A stretch of DNA of 64,000 nt, taken from positions 1 through 64,000 of the forward strand of contig CAWJFC010000024.1 in assembly GCA_963841945.1 (NCBI GenBank), read 5' to 3'. Under the pieces are notes generated by a model, which saw only the letters and a list, made by a program, of their open reading frames with translations, was not told the DNA's origin and made no database searches. Both the position numbers and the translations under genes were made by a program. The DNA comes from Acidiflorens sp963841945. Lineage in GTDB: Bacteria; Acidobacteriota; Terriglobia; Terriglobales; Acidobacteriaceae. This document shows positions 36,039 to 44,302 of the stretch, piece by piece (position 1 is the stretch's first letter; each line of letters opens with the position of its first letter).

Positions 36039-36788
36039 TCACTCGGCGTTAAGGATCATTTCGAAGAGCAGCAAACATCCCGTAGTAAACACCAGATCAT
36101 ACGTTCCAAGCAACACAATCCAGAAACGCGCGCTGTATTCGCCGGTGAGAATTGCGGCGGTGGCTTGCACCATGGCGAGGATGGCCGGGATGGAGATTGG
36201 GAAGAGAAGCAGCGGCAGCATGATCTCGCGGCTGCGGGTGCGGATGGACATGGCGGCGAAGAAGGTTCCGTTGACGACCAGCGCCCAGGTGCCGAAGGCT
36301 GCGACCAACAGCAGTTGCCATGCGGGGCCGAGGGCGCGCAAGCGATAGAAAATGATGAAGAGCGGCGTCATGAGCGCTTCCAGCACGGCGACGAAGATGA
36401 AGTTGCCGATCACCTTGGCGAGGAAGAGGGAATTGGCTGGAGCGGGCGAGACACGGTAGGCGTCGAGCACCTGGTTGCGCAGTTCGCGGGCCCACGTCTG
36501 GTTGAGGGCGACGACGGCCGCGAACAGGAATGCCACCCAGATCAGGCCTCCCGCAATCTGGCGCGACTCTTCGGCGCTCGGGTCAAACGAGAAGCTGAAG
36601 ACGACGACCACCAGCAGCGAAAAGAAGAGCATCGAGTTGATGGCATCTTTGGAGCGCCATTCGAGGCGAAGGTCTTTGAGGAGTGTGGCGCGCGTGATGC
36701 CGGAGGGCGCGGCGCTTGTGGGCTTGCTTAAGCCCTGCGCTTGACGCGAGTCCTGGCGGGAGTTCTCGGGACGCGAAGGATTGCTCAT
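36039..36788 (-). CDS. ccmB: Heme exporter protein CcmB
   Basis: 249 aa, six predicted transmembrane helices beginning near residue 50. CcmB motifs ARELRNQVLDAYRVSPAPAN and FLAKVIGNFIFVAVLEALMT are present. It is the permease subunit of the CcmAB ABC complex, which uses ATP to release holo-CcmE. Its ATG overlaps the ccmA stop (ATGA at 36785-36788). An N-terminal ~35-residue polar extension (RPENSRQDSRQAQG) precedes the usual start of similarity; a downstream GTG/ATG start is possible. Confidence 0.92.
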   Translation of the reverse strand: MSNPSRPENSRQDSRQAQGLSKPTSAAPSGITRATLLKDLRLEWRSKDAINSMLFFSLLVVVVFSFSFDPSAEESRQIAGGLIWVAFLFAAVVALNQTWARELRNQVLDAYRVSPAPANSLFLAKVIGNFIFVAVLEALMTPLFIIFYRLRALGPAWQLLLVAAFGTWALVVNGTFFAAMSIRTRSREIMLPLLLFPISIPAILAMVQATAAILTGEYSARFWIVLLGTYDLVFTTGCLLLFEMILNAE

Positions 36789-37489
36789 CGCGCGGGCTCC
36801 CGAAGCGTCTCGATGTATTCCGCGGTTCGGGAGACGATCTTGCCGAATTGCATCCAGATGAACTCGTCGGCCGAACCTTGTAATAAAGATGCCTGATGTG
36901 TGACCACGAAGACGGTCTTGCCTTGATCGCGCAGTCCGGCGAGCAGGCGAACCATCTCGCGGGCGGAGTGGAGATCGACGTTGGAAAACGGCTCGTCGAG
37001 CAACAGGATCTTGGGGTCGTTGAGGAGCGCGCGGGCGAGTGACATGCGCTGGCGCATGCCCTGCGAATATTGGCCCACTGGCCGCGTGAGTTCGGGGTCG
37101 AGGCCGACTGCGCGAATGACTTCGGCGGCGCGTAACGCGCTGGCCTCGCGATTAGCATCTGCCGCGCCGATGTCATACAGGCGCGCGAAGTAGGCGAGGT
37201 TTTCCATGCCGCTCATCTCGTCGTAGAGGAGCGAGGGATGCGCCATGTAACCGACCTCGCGGCAGATGTCGCGGAAGTTAGTCGAGCCGAGAATCCGGAC
37301 CTCGCCACTCGAAGGATGGTTCAGCCCGGCGAGGGTGCGGAGCAGCGTGGTTTTGCCGGCGCCGTTGTCGCCGAGGATGGCGTAGAAACGACCGGGCGCG
37401 AATTCGGCGGCGACGCCGCGCAGGGCGGCGAAGCGTCCGAACTGCTTGATCAGGTTGGAGACGGCGATGACGGGAGCGATGTCAGTCAA
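36785..37489 (-). CDS. ccmA: Heme exporter ATP-binding protein CcmA
   Basis: 234 aa ABC ATPase. Walker A GDNGAGKTTLLRTLAG (~39-54), Q-loop region EVGYMAHPSLLYDEM, signature YSQGMRQRMSLARAL (~137) and Walker B ILLLDEPFSNVD (~160) are all complete. The start appears to be TTG at 37489; no ATG or GTG lies closer to the conserved start (VIAVSNLIKQFG) and a stop lies just upstream. First gene of ccmABCD. ccmE is not adjacent here but lies 5.8 kb upstream on the same strand. Confidence 0.94.
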   Translation of the reverse strand: MTDIAPVIAVSNLIKQFGRFAALRGVAAEFAPGRFYAILGDNGAGKTTLLRTLAGLNHPSSGEVRILGSTNFRDICREVGYMAHPSLLYDEMSGMENLAYFARLYDIGAADANREASALRAAEVIRAVGLDPELTRPVGQYSQGMRQRMSLARALLNDPKILLLDEPFSNVDLHSAREMVRLLAGLRDQGKTVFVVTHQASLLQGSADEFIWMQFGKIVSRTAEYIETLREPAR

Positions 37490-37796
37490 TGGCTAGGATT
37501 GTAATTGGCAATGGCAAGGAACTCTACCTGGCGCGATCTGGCAGGGAAGTTTGGGTGAAGTTGGGAGCGGCGTTTGCGGGCTGGCTTCTTGGTACTCCCC
37601 CCTGCGAATGGATCTTGAAAGATAAGGGGTTAGAGAGTGCAAGTCCATTTGACGGAATTATCACCTTCACAAACCATGGCTGTAAGGTGATGGCCGTCAC
37701 AGCTTTGCCATCGGTTCCATGCAATTTCCTCTCATGGCAGGCCAAGCATACAATCCGATTCTCCGCCGGGTAGCCCACTGTCATAGTTCCGTGTTG
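37490..37796. other. 307-bp intergenic stretch between ccmA and the next gene
   Basis: Both strands have an open frame of about 90 codons (37489-37773 plus, 37524-37784 minus). Neither has a ribosome-binding site or a recognisable family, and they oppose each other. It presumably contains the ccmA promoter. No clear hexamers were recognised. Confidence 0.45.
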
Positions 37797-38144
37797 CTAA
37801 ACTAGGTCCGAATCCAAGCCCATGCGTATTGCCTCATCGAAGGCTTGTGCAGTCAAATCTAGTGCATCCGAAACCTCGTCGGCTTCAGCCTCGGCCAGTG
37901 TGAGAAGGGCCTCAAGGCGGGGCAACAACTGACGCTCTACACGCTCGTATGGAATACCCGGCGGCCCAACATTATCCCAAGCGTCTGCAACCCAACGGCA
38001 AATCGCAGCAATGGTGAGGAAAATTGCAGGATGGGTAGGCCTTCCCCGAAGAATAGCAAGCGAAAGATTGGTTATCGTTCGTAGATTATCTACTGAGAAA
38101 CCTCGGCTGATAGTAATTCGGAGTTCTTCGTATGGAGTTGCCAT
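37797..38144 (-). CDS. Hypothetical protein overlapping pyrE (115 aa)
   Basis: Not recognised. It is predicted to be an all-helical, acidic soluble protein (YERVERQLLPRLEALLTLAE, SDALDLTAQAFDEAIRMGL). Its start lies 55 bases inside the 3' end of pyrE in another frame, so it is probably translated from the same mRNA. A shorter start is possible, but no better site is evident. No signal peptide or membrane segment. Confidence 0.5.
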   Translation of the reverse strand: MATPYEELRITISRGFSVDNLRTITNLSLAILRGRPTHPAIFLTIAAICRWVADAWDNVGPPGIPYERVERQLLPRLEALLTLAEAEADEVSDALDLTAQAFDEAIRMGLDSDLV

Positions 38145-38707
38145 TTTTCGAGTTCGGAACGGAAGTCATCCAAAGTATACAGTGGAATGTAGTGCTTGAC
38201 ATTCGCTTTGATTTTGTCGCCGCCACCCTCTAGGCGGTCAACAACTGTAATCACAGCCACTACATCGCAGCCCTCGCGTTCTGCGAGATCAACGGCTTTC
38301 AATACGGAACCGCCGAGTGTCACCACATCATCCACGATGACGACCCTTGAGCCGCGTGGAGGAGCATTTTCTATATAGTTTTTAGTTCCGTGGTTCTTAG
38401 GTTCTTTTCGAACATAAAACCCATCCAAGTTAATGCCGCGGTCGCGAGCGCGCATCATTACGGCACCGACTATCGGATCAGCTCCATGGGTCAGCCCGCC
38501 AATTGCCTGTGGCATTTCTGGCAATTCCTGAATCGCATCCAAAACGGCTTCACCGACCAAATCTGCACCCTCTGAATTGAGAGTCACCCTTTTGCAATCA
38601 AAGTAATGATCGGATACGCTTCCGCTGCTGAGGGTGATAGGGCCTAGGATCAGCGCTCGCTCCGCGAGAATGGTACGGAGCCGTTCGGAAATAGACTTTC
38701 TTTTCAT
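38090..38707 (-). CDS. pyrE: Orotate phosphoribosyltransferase (or OPRT-like PRTase)
   Basis: 205 aa from ATG 38707 (MKRKSISERL); the frame continues to 38794 but without support. The PRPP-binding signature VVIVDDVVTLGGSVLKAVD (~residues 119-137), the LTLSSG-like start LILGPITLSSG, YFDCKRVTL and YVRKEPKNHGTKNYIE (catalytic flexible loop with Lys/His) are all present. It converts orotate plus PRPP to OMP in pyrimidine synthesis. No other pyr gene is nearby and it lies among accessory genes, so a specialised or salvage role is possible. Confidence 0.85.
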   Translation of the reverse strand: MKRKSISERLRTILAERALILGPITLSSGSVSDHYFDCKRVTLNSEGADLVGEAVLDAIQELPEMPQAIGGLTHGADPIVGAVMMRARDRGINLDGFYVRKEPKNHGTKNYIENAPPRGSRVVIVDDVVTLGGSVLKAVDLAEREGCDVVAVITVVDRLEGGGDKIKANVKHYIPLYTLDDFRSELEKWQLHTKNSELLSAEVSQ

Positions 38708-39064
38708 GGGATGGGATGGTATCACTCTGCTGCGTTTAGCTTTGCCCAATTGGCGATGCATTCCGTGTGCAATTGTTGTGTAAAAATGGGCCAAAAAACA
38801 TTAACTAGGCGAATACCGCCTAGTTGCTACGCTTTAGAATAGCAGCATTCCAGATAGAGGAAAACGGTAAAATGGAGCTACGCAATTGGAGGGCGCAAAA
38901 TTGAAAACAATTTTGATGTCTCCCCAAAACCCCAGACCATGGGGACAACCACAGGCCGGGTGCTAGAGAGCTAGCTGGCGACCTGTACGCTAAGGCCGTA
39001 GATGATGTGGAATGCGTGGCATGGTATGGCAAGTGGGGGGCGCCGCGACAGGAGTAACGCTCCC
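38708..39064. other. 357-bp non-coding stretch upstream of pyrE
   Basis: No gene was recognised. It is bounded by the pyrE start and by the 3' end of the small zinc-ribbon gene on the same strand. No recognised riboswitch or terminator. Confidence 0.4.
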
Positions 39065-39268
39065 TCATCTCACTGCTAGCGACCTCACACTCTCTGGTTT
39101 CTGCGATTCCCGATAGAGATTGATTGCCCCGCAATTCGGGCATGAAATCTCAGCCGAAAACGGCTTTCCGCAATAACTGAGCTTCTTTCCACAAGCCAAA
39201 CACGCGGCTTCTCCGCTCTTCAAAATATTCTTGCCATGGCTATTGACATTAAAACTATTTCTTGCCAT
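39065..39268 (-). CDS. Small zinc-ribbon protein (67 aa)
   Basis: Two zinc-ligand pairs are visible: CLACGKKLSYCGKPFSAEIS and then CPNCGAINLYRE, a CxxC...CxxC ribbon reminiscent of Mu Com-type translational regulators. A basic tail follows. The ATG at 39268 has AGAGAGG upstream. It is divergent from the gene at 39300 with only 31 bases between starts, so the two share a control region. The role is unknown; nucleic-acid binding is likely from the fold. Confidence 0.6.
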   Translation of the reverse strand: MARNSFNVNSHGKNILKSGEAACLACGKKLSYCGKPFSAEISCPNCGAINLYRESQKPESVRSLAVR

Positions 39269-39299
39269 TATTATGCCATCCTCTCTCTGAGGTTGCGAT

Positions 39300-39818
39300 A
39301 TGGAAAACTACCGTATCAAGGTCAAGATTGGCGAGCACGAATTCGAGGCCGATGGGCCTGCGGATGCGGTGCAAAGTCAATTCGAGATGTTCAAACAACT
39401 TATAGCCAATCAACCCAAGCCTATAGATACCACTAAAAAAGAGCCTCAACAAGAGGAATCTATGGCACCCTCCGCCCGACACTTCGACCTTCAGCTCGAT
39501 CAAATTTGCCAAGTCAGCGGGCGCGTAGTTTCCCTAACAGTCAAACCGGAGGCAGACGCTACTGCCGCAATGCTGATTATGTTGGGGCAAAAGACGTTCC
39601 GCGAGAATGACACCGTGACGGCGAGCGAGATCAAAGATGGTCTGGAACAGTCTGGCTATCGCCCGACTCGTATTGACCGAATCATGCAGCCACTTGCGGA
39701 TGAAGGGAGTGTTATCCGTATTGGCCAGAGAAAAGGCACTCGCTACAGATTCACGAATCAGGGAATTGCGAAGGCCAAGGGACTAGCCAAGACCGCACTT
39801 GAAGAGGTCGGCCAATGA
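39300..39818 (+). CDS. Hypothetical protein with winged-helix-like C-terminus (172 aa)
   Basis: Not recognised as a named family. Residues 1-40 form a small beta domain (YRIKVKIGEHEFEADGPADA), followed by a polar linker with KKEPQQEE. Residues ~80-165 have a helix-turn-wing look (DTVTASEIKDGLEQSGYRPT, RIDRIMQPLADEGSVIRIG, YRFTNQGIAKAKGLAK). It could be a regulator of the neighbouring small genes or of transposition. GAGGTT precedes the ATG. A 36-aa frame is coupled to its stop. Confidence 0.6.
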   Translation: MENYRIKVKIGEHEFEADGPADAVQSQFEMFKQLIANQPKPIDTTKKEPQQEESMAPSARHFDLQLDQICQVSGRVVSLTVKPEADATAAMLIMLGQKTFRENDTVTASEIKDGLEQSGYRPTRIDRIMQPLADEGSVIRIGQRKGTRYRFTNQGIAKAKGLAKTALEEVGQ

Positions 39819-39925
39819 GTTTGCCTTGTGTCCAATACGAACGGCCCAACGTGGTCAAGACGTTGAGCCGTCGCAAATCGGAGGTTACAGATGCGACCGC
39901 CATGAGACTAGCAATCGCCGAGTAA
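39815..39925 (+). CDS. Possible 36-aa peptide coupled to the upstream gene
   Basis: The ATG of this frame overlaps the preceding TGA (ATGA, 39815-39818). The peptide reads MSLPCVQYERPNVVKTLSRR and then KSEVTDATAMRLAIAE to a TAA. The coupling suggests it is translated, but no family is recognised and chance cannot be excluded. It lies 80 bases before the IS1595 transposase. Confidence 0.3.
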   Translation: MSLPCVQYERPNVVKTLSRRKSEVTDATAMRLAIAE

Positions 39926-40005
39926 ACCCTAGCCATTAACAACTAGCGCCCCGCTTCCGGTTGCAGCCGTAGGCGGGGCTAATCAGCACCACGGAGCGAC
40001 CCGCG

Positions 40006-40971
40006 ATGCCGACCTCGCCTAATGGTACCACTACCCTCGTTGACCTAATCGAGAAAATTGGGGACGAAGAAAACGCTCGAAAACTTCTAGAGTCTCTACG
40101 CTGGCCGGAAGGCCCGATCTGTCCGCATTGCGGAGAGATCAATAACGCTGGCAAGCTCACCGCTCGCCCTGATTCAAAGAAACCCGTTCGCAAGGGCGTC
40201 TGGAAATGCTACGGGTGTAATGAGCAGTTCACCGTCACTGTACGTACAGTTTTCGAGGACTCGCACATCCCTATTCGCCGCTGGATTCTTGTGGCCTACC
40301 TAATGTGCGCCAGCAAGAAGGCGATGAGTGCTCATCAGATTCACCGCATGACGGGAATCAGCTACAAGTCAACTTGGTTCATGTGTCACCGGTTGCGCTA
40401 CGCGATGGCCCAGAATGGCCTTGGTGGTCTATTTCAGGGCGTCGTGGAGATCGATGAGGCGTATGTCGGGCCGAAGGCAAAGCCGCGTCAGAAGTGGCAG
40501 CCGTTCGTGGACAAGAAAGTGCCTGTCGTTTCGATGCTAGAGCGGCACACTGGCCGCGTGCGATCCGTAGCTCTGGAGCGCGTAACGGTCAAGAATTTGA
40601 CTCCGATCTTGCACGCGAATGTCTGCAAGACGGCGCAAATCCACACCGACGATCACCCGATCTATACCTTCCTCAGCCCGCGCTATGCGGGTCACTCCGT
40701 TGTCACGCACACTCTGAAAGAGTATGCCCGCCGTGAGAACGGGAAGCTCATCACAACGAACACGGTTGAAGGATTCTTTTCGCTCGTGAAGCGCGGCGTC
40801 TACGGCACGTACCATCACGTCGGACGCGCATATTTGCAGCAATATTTGAATGAATTTGATTTCAGGTATAACGCCCGAAAAGTCAGCGATTCGGAGCGGA
40901 CCATGATCGCTCTCAAGGCCATCGAAGGAAAGCGGCTGACGCTACGGGAACCAGAGCGCGCTTCGGCGTAG
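40006..40971 (+). CDS. IS1595-family (ISXO2-like) transposase
   Basis: 321 aa. An N-terminal zinc ribbon (CPHCGEINNAGKL ... WKCYGCNEQFTVTV) is followed by the ISXO2-like DDE domain, with EIDEAYVG (first Asp), IHTDDHPIY (second Asp) and NTVEGFFSLVKRGVYG (Glu/Asn variant position). C-terminal YNEFDFRYN-type ending intact (LNEFDFRYNAR). It is apparently functional. Terminal inverted repeats and an 8-bp duplication, expected for the family, were not located, so element limits are undefined. Confidence 0.9.
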   Translation: MPTSPNGTTTLVDLIEKIGDEENARKLLESLRWPEGPICPHCGEINNAGKLTARPDSKKPVRKGVWKCYGCNEQFTVTVRTVFEDSHIPIRRWILVAYLMCASKKAMSAHQIHRMTGISYKSTWFMCHRLRYAMAQNGLGGLFQGVVEIDEAYVGPKAKPRQKWQPFVDKKVPVVSMLERHTGRVRSVALERVTVKNLTPILHANVCKTAQIHTDDHPIYTFLSPRYAGHSVVTHTLKEYARRENGKLITTNTVEGFFSLVKRGVYGTYHHVGRAYLQQYLNEFDFRYNARKVSDSERTMIALKAIEGKRLTLREPERASA

Positions 40972-41016
40972 ATTCAGGAAGGTATCGCTGGCAGTCAAGG
41001 TTGTTCTGAGGTTCGA

Positions 41017-41982
41017 TTAGGGTCTCTGTTTGTATGGAACTTCCCCAGAATGAACTGTACATAGATGCCATGCTGGAGTAGCTGAAATGGGGGGTTGGGC
41101 AAAGGAACACATTTCATTCTTCCGTATCGTTTCATGGTCTTCATAGATGGACTCGCCGACAACCACCAATGTTTTCTTGTTATTGGTGATTGATTGGATC
41201 AAATCTGGAGTAGCGATTGGACCCACGGGCGAGAGCCACTCGTATTCATGGGGGGCGACTGATCTTGGAACCTCCTTTCTGGTTTTGTGAAATTCAACAT
41301 ATTCTTCAAAATATTGATTTTGAAGATCGCGATTGTTCGCAAAAGACTCCACGGAACCATCGAAAATCTTCAGTATTGCTCCGCATTCTTTCATGATCAC
41401 GATTTCTGATCCCACGTTTTCACACTTCACATTGGTGAATATTCTGCCAGCTTCCGGAGCGGGCTGCGGGAAAATTCCAACTTGGGTTGGTCCGAAAACT
41501 ATCAAGCCTCTATTTTGCGCTGTAATTGTTGGCTTGGTATTTGGCTTTGGTTTCGACGGCGCGGGTCCCGAAGCCATCATTTGAACATTCGGCTTTACGT
41601 TTTTTAGGTCGGTCACCGCCTGAAGCGTTCGGACACCGTTCCTGATTATCGTATTTGAGCTTTCTTCCTGTCTCTTGTGCTCCCTTCCAAGAGCGACTAT
41701 TTCAATAATCATTAAGCCGAAAATAACCCCGACCCAGCAAACTTTTTCGATTTCCTTTGCGTCCGCACGGAATGCCATTACGCCCGCCATGGCGCCGAGC
41801 ACGGCGATTGCGATTCCGGGGGCAGGAACATATCTTGCAAAGTGGCAGAAGGCTGCCGCCCCAGCGAGTTGAGAGAGAAGGAAGAGTTTCCTAGTATCTT
41901 GCCAGTTAATCGGCTCTTGAAGTTTGGCCCGGAATTTGATCGACCAGCGCAACAGACGAAGCTTGATTCGCATCCCCGGCAA
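41017..41982 (-). CDS. Hypothetical membrane protein (321 aa)
   Basis: Not recognised. Two or three transmembrane helices lie near residues 33-70 and 80-97 (LFLLSQLAGAAAFCHFARYV, AIAVLGAMAGVMAF, VCWVGVIFGLMIIEIVAL). A Pro/Lys linker follows (PAPSKPKPNTKPT). A soluble C-terminal domain of ~170 residues looks beta-rich (IVFGPTQVGIFPQPAPEAGR, FTNVKCENVGSEIVIMKECG) and may resemble an immunoglobulin-like fold. The location of the C-terminal domain is uncertain. Confidence 0.55.
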   Translation of the reverse strand: MPGMRIKLRLLRWSIKFRAKLQEPINWQDTRKLFLLSQLAGAAAFCHFARYVPAPGIAIAVLGAMAGVMAFRADAKEIEKVCWVGVIFGLMIIEIVALGREHKRQEESSNTIIRNGVRTLQAVTDLKNVKPNVQMMASGPAPSKPKPNTKPTITAQNRGLIVFGPTQVGIFPQPAPEAGRIFTNVKCENVGSEIVIMKECGAILKIFDGSVESFANNRDLQNQYFEEYVEFHKTRKEVPRSVAPHEYEWLSPVGPIATPDLIQSITNNKKTLVVVGESIYEDHETIRKNEMCSFAQPPISATPAWHLCTVHSGEVPYKQRP

Positions 41983-42344
41983 GGGTACATTTTGGCCGGA
42001 TTGGCGTAAAGAAAAACTATGACTGGAGGTTTATTCAATGGAAACATCCAAGTCTCTGGTTTGTGAAGGTGATAATTCCGCCATTTGATCTTTGAATTTA
42101 AAGGACTTACGAGGAATCAATCGTAAGTTATTGTAAATAATAATGTTAATATGAATTTTCAGGTCCAATGTTTACTATTTGTTAACTATTATTGATTATT
42201 TCTTGTAAGATATTTATTTTTCAATCACATAGGCAGGAATTGGCGTGATTGGCGGAACTTGGTTGTGTTTCCGCTGGAGCGCGCCTCTAGGGGACGGAAT
42301 GAGGGCGAAGGATTCGCGGCGGCCGGGCAAAATCGAAACGGGAC
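41983..42344. other. 362-bp AT-rich intergenic region
   Basis: Bases 42065-42235 are markedly AT-rich compared with flanks (runs such as ttactatttgttaactatta). No gene was recognised. It lies between two divergently read genes and may mark a foreign junction. Confidence 0.5.
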
Positions 42345-42381
42345 TTGATTGTGTATCCCTTGTTGGGATACGATGTATCCC
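42345..42381 (+). promoter_or_regulatory. Promoter with operator half-sites for the HTH-VWA pair
   Basis: -35 TTGATT (42345-42350), an 18-base spacer and -10 TACGAT (42369-42374) put the transcription start about 4 bases before the ATG at 42385. Within it lies an inverted repeat GTATCCC-ttgtt-GGGATAC (42353-42371), plus a third half-site GTATCCC (42375-42381) that overlaps the expected start. The HTH protein encoded immediately downstream is the natural candidate to bind here and repress its own synthesis. Confidence 0.65.
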
Positions 42382-42384
42382 TAA

Positions 42385-42618
42385 ATGGCATACAAAGCGA
42401 ACACCATTGAAGAGCTGCTCGCGATCATGAAGCGGGTTCAGGGCGGCAAGACGCTGACTCAGTTCGCGGAGGAATTGGACGTTTCCAAGCAATACCTTAG
42501 CAATGTGTTTAACGGGCACAAGGATCCTAGTGAACGGCTGCTCGGAAAGCTGGGGTTCACGCGGCAAACGGCATATGTACGATCGCCAATCGCCAGTAGT
42601 GAGGAGAAGAAAAAATGA
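42385..42618 (+). CDS. Small XRE-family HTH protein
   Basis: 77 aa. A Cro/CI-type helix-turn-helix is visible at residues ~22-50 (KTLTQFAEELDVSKQYLSNV, FNGHKDPSERLLGKLGF). No ribosome-binding site precedes the ATG, fitting a near-leaderless transcript. Its stop overlaps the VWA gene start (ATGA). It is probably the autorepressor or antitoxin-like partner of the pair. Confidence 0.8.
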   Translation: MAYKANTIEELLAIMKRVQGGKTLTQFAEELDVSKQYLSNVFNGHKDPSERLLGKLGFTRQTAYVRSPIASSEEKKK

Positions 42619-43265
42619 GCGAAGAAAAATCGCAATCGTCAGCAACAGGCGGGAAGCAACGAGTTCTGGTCAACGTGATTCTCGACAAGTCCGGTTCGAT
42701 GGCAACGAAAGTCCAAGATGTAATCGGAGGCTTTAATCTTTACATTGACGAATTGGCGAAGGAGCGGGCTGTGGAATATGGACTGACGCTAACGCTATTC
42801 GATACCGCGGTCGCAATGAAATACCGGTGCGCACCGCTCACCGACGTAGCCAAACTCGATCAATCGAGTTACAAGCCCAACGGAAATACGGCGCTGTTTG
42901 ACGCGATTGGGAACACGGTGCAGACGGTAAACACGGACGGCTTCGACAAGGTGATCACGGTCATCATGACGGACGGCGAAGAGAATTCGTCGCGGGAATG
43001 GACGTTGCCAGGGATTCGAGATGTGATCCGCGCCAAGGAGAAGGAGGGCAACTGGACCTTTGTGTTTCTTGGAGCCAACCTGGACGCTTTCGCCCAAGGT
43101 AAGAGCCTGGGCGTACCGGCTTTCAATGCCCAGCAGTACGACGCCGGAAACTATGCAGCATTGTTCACCAGTCTGTCCGCGCGCACGAATGCGCTGTCGT
43201 CAGCGCCGGAAAAAGCTAGTCGCAGTTTTTTCAAGAAAGAAGCGGGGGACGAGAAAGCTTCGTAG
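42615..43265 (+). CDS. VWA-domain protein (216 aa)
   Basis: A single von Willebrand A domain spans residues ~17-165: MIDAS motif DKSGSM (DxSxS) at ~25, a conserved Thr in NGNTALFDAIG (~95) and a late Asp in MTDGEENSS (~118). It binds Mg2+ and protein partners; no transmembrane or signal segment is present, so it is cytosolic. Related stand-alone VWA proteins occur in phages and in tellurite/stress clusters. The translational coupling to an XRE protein is unusual and suggests a dedicated two-gene module. The C-terminus is charged (KKEAGDEKAS). Confidence 0.85.
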   Translation: MSEEKSQSSATGGKQRVLVNVILDKSGSMATKVQDVIGGFNLYIDELAKERAVEYGLTLTLFDTAVAMKYRCAPLTDVAKLDQSSYKPNGNTALFDAIGNTVQTVNTDGFDKVITVIMTDGEENSSREWTLPGIRDVIRAKEKEGNWTFVFLGANLDAFAQGKSLGVPAFNAQQYDAGNYAALFTSLSARTNALSSAPEKASRSFFKKEAGDEKAS

Positions 43266-43279
43266 GGAAGAGGATCGAA

Positions 43280-43729
43280 CTAGGACATTCCCTTGGCTGC
43301 TTCGGCAGGCGGAGTCGCGCCGGGCTGGCCTTGTTGCGGCGCGTACTTCGAGGCGCACTTGGCTTGCAACTGCTTGGCGTGGAAGACGCCATCACGGCCG
43401 AAGCTGCCATCGGCGAGTGCTTGCGAATCGTCTTTGAAGGTGTCGGGCGGGGCCTCGGTTCCGGTGTAGGAGACGGGCAGCGTAAGCTCATTTTCCTTGA
43501 GCATGAAGTCGACGCGGGTTCCGGTGCGCTTGATGGAGCCGGGCACGACGTTGCCAGCCACGCGCAGGCGCTTGGAATAGGCTTCATTGCCCATGCCATT
43601 CAGTTCTTTAATGGTGACGTAATAGCTCTTGCTGTCCTGCACGCCGGTGTAGGCGAGGTAGCCGAGCGCGCACAGAATAACGACGGTGACCCCACCGAAC
43701 TTAAGATACTTGCTGGCTTCCGACGACAT
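43280..43729 (-). CDS. ccmE: Cytochrome c maturation protein CcmE, CxxxY type
   Basis: 149 aa. An N-terminal membrane anchor (FGGVTVVILCALGYLAYTGV) and a periplasmic OB-fold (YYVTIKELNGM, RLRVAGNVVPGSIKRTG, ELTLPVSYTGTEAPPDTF) are followed by GRDGVFHAKQLQAKCASKY. Here the heme-binding His of the usual HxxxY is replaced by Cys (CASKY, CxxxY), the variant known from archaeal and some deltaproteobacterial systems (System I*). CcmE carries heme to apocytochromes. GAGGTG precedes the ATG. It is on the ccmABCD strand but separated from ccmA by 5.8 kb of other genes. Confidence 0.92.
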   Translation of the reverse strand: MSSEASKYLKFGGVTVVILCALGYLAYTGVQDSKSYYVTIKELNGMGNEAYSKRLRVAGNVVPGSIKRTGTRVDFMLKENELTLPVSYTGTEAPPDTFKDDSQALADGSFGRDGVFHAKQLQAKCASKYAPQQGQPGATPPAEAAKGMS

Positions 43730-44302
43730 GACCGCACCTCACCCTTACCAAAGCTATACCAAGTCCGGGGCCGCGGCAACTAACGAATCGACGTGCCGGG
43801 TACGCGGTTGGACTGCGGGCGGAAATTTCCTTCTTTTCCGCGGATTAACACGGATTTCGCGGATCGAATCTTCTTTCTTCTTTTCTCTTTCTCTTGCGTC
43901 CGCTGAATCGGTGTCGCTCCGTGGCAGAAGGAGATTGGACTAAATGCCTGGCTGGACGACGGCGAACAAAGCACGAACAAAATAAAGTTGGTTCTTGGGC
44001 TGTCGCGAAAGGGGGATCGGGGATTTTCGTTGGTGGGATGTTTACTGTCTGGTTGTGGGTCTGGCTGCTTGGGCTTCATTTGACATAGTAAATGCTGGGG
44101 TTAGCGGGGGTTGGTGGTTCGCGGCTTTAGAATTAGGTAGTTACGCGGAAGTATCTTGGAGTAATGGAGTTACTGGCTTTGGTTAGCTCCGCTTACTGCG
44201 GTTTAGTGGGTGTCTACGGGTGGATTTTGTCAAGTTGACAGGGTGTGCATTGGAGGCGTGTCTACTCGAGCCGAAATAAAGCTTGATGGAACACAAGCCA
44301 AT
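43730..44302. other. 573-bp stretch without a recognised gene
   Basis: Short frames on both strands (for example 44210-44662 plus, which mostly lies inside the next gene on the other strand) lack support. No repeats or terminator were recognised. Confidence 0.45.
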
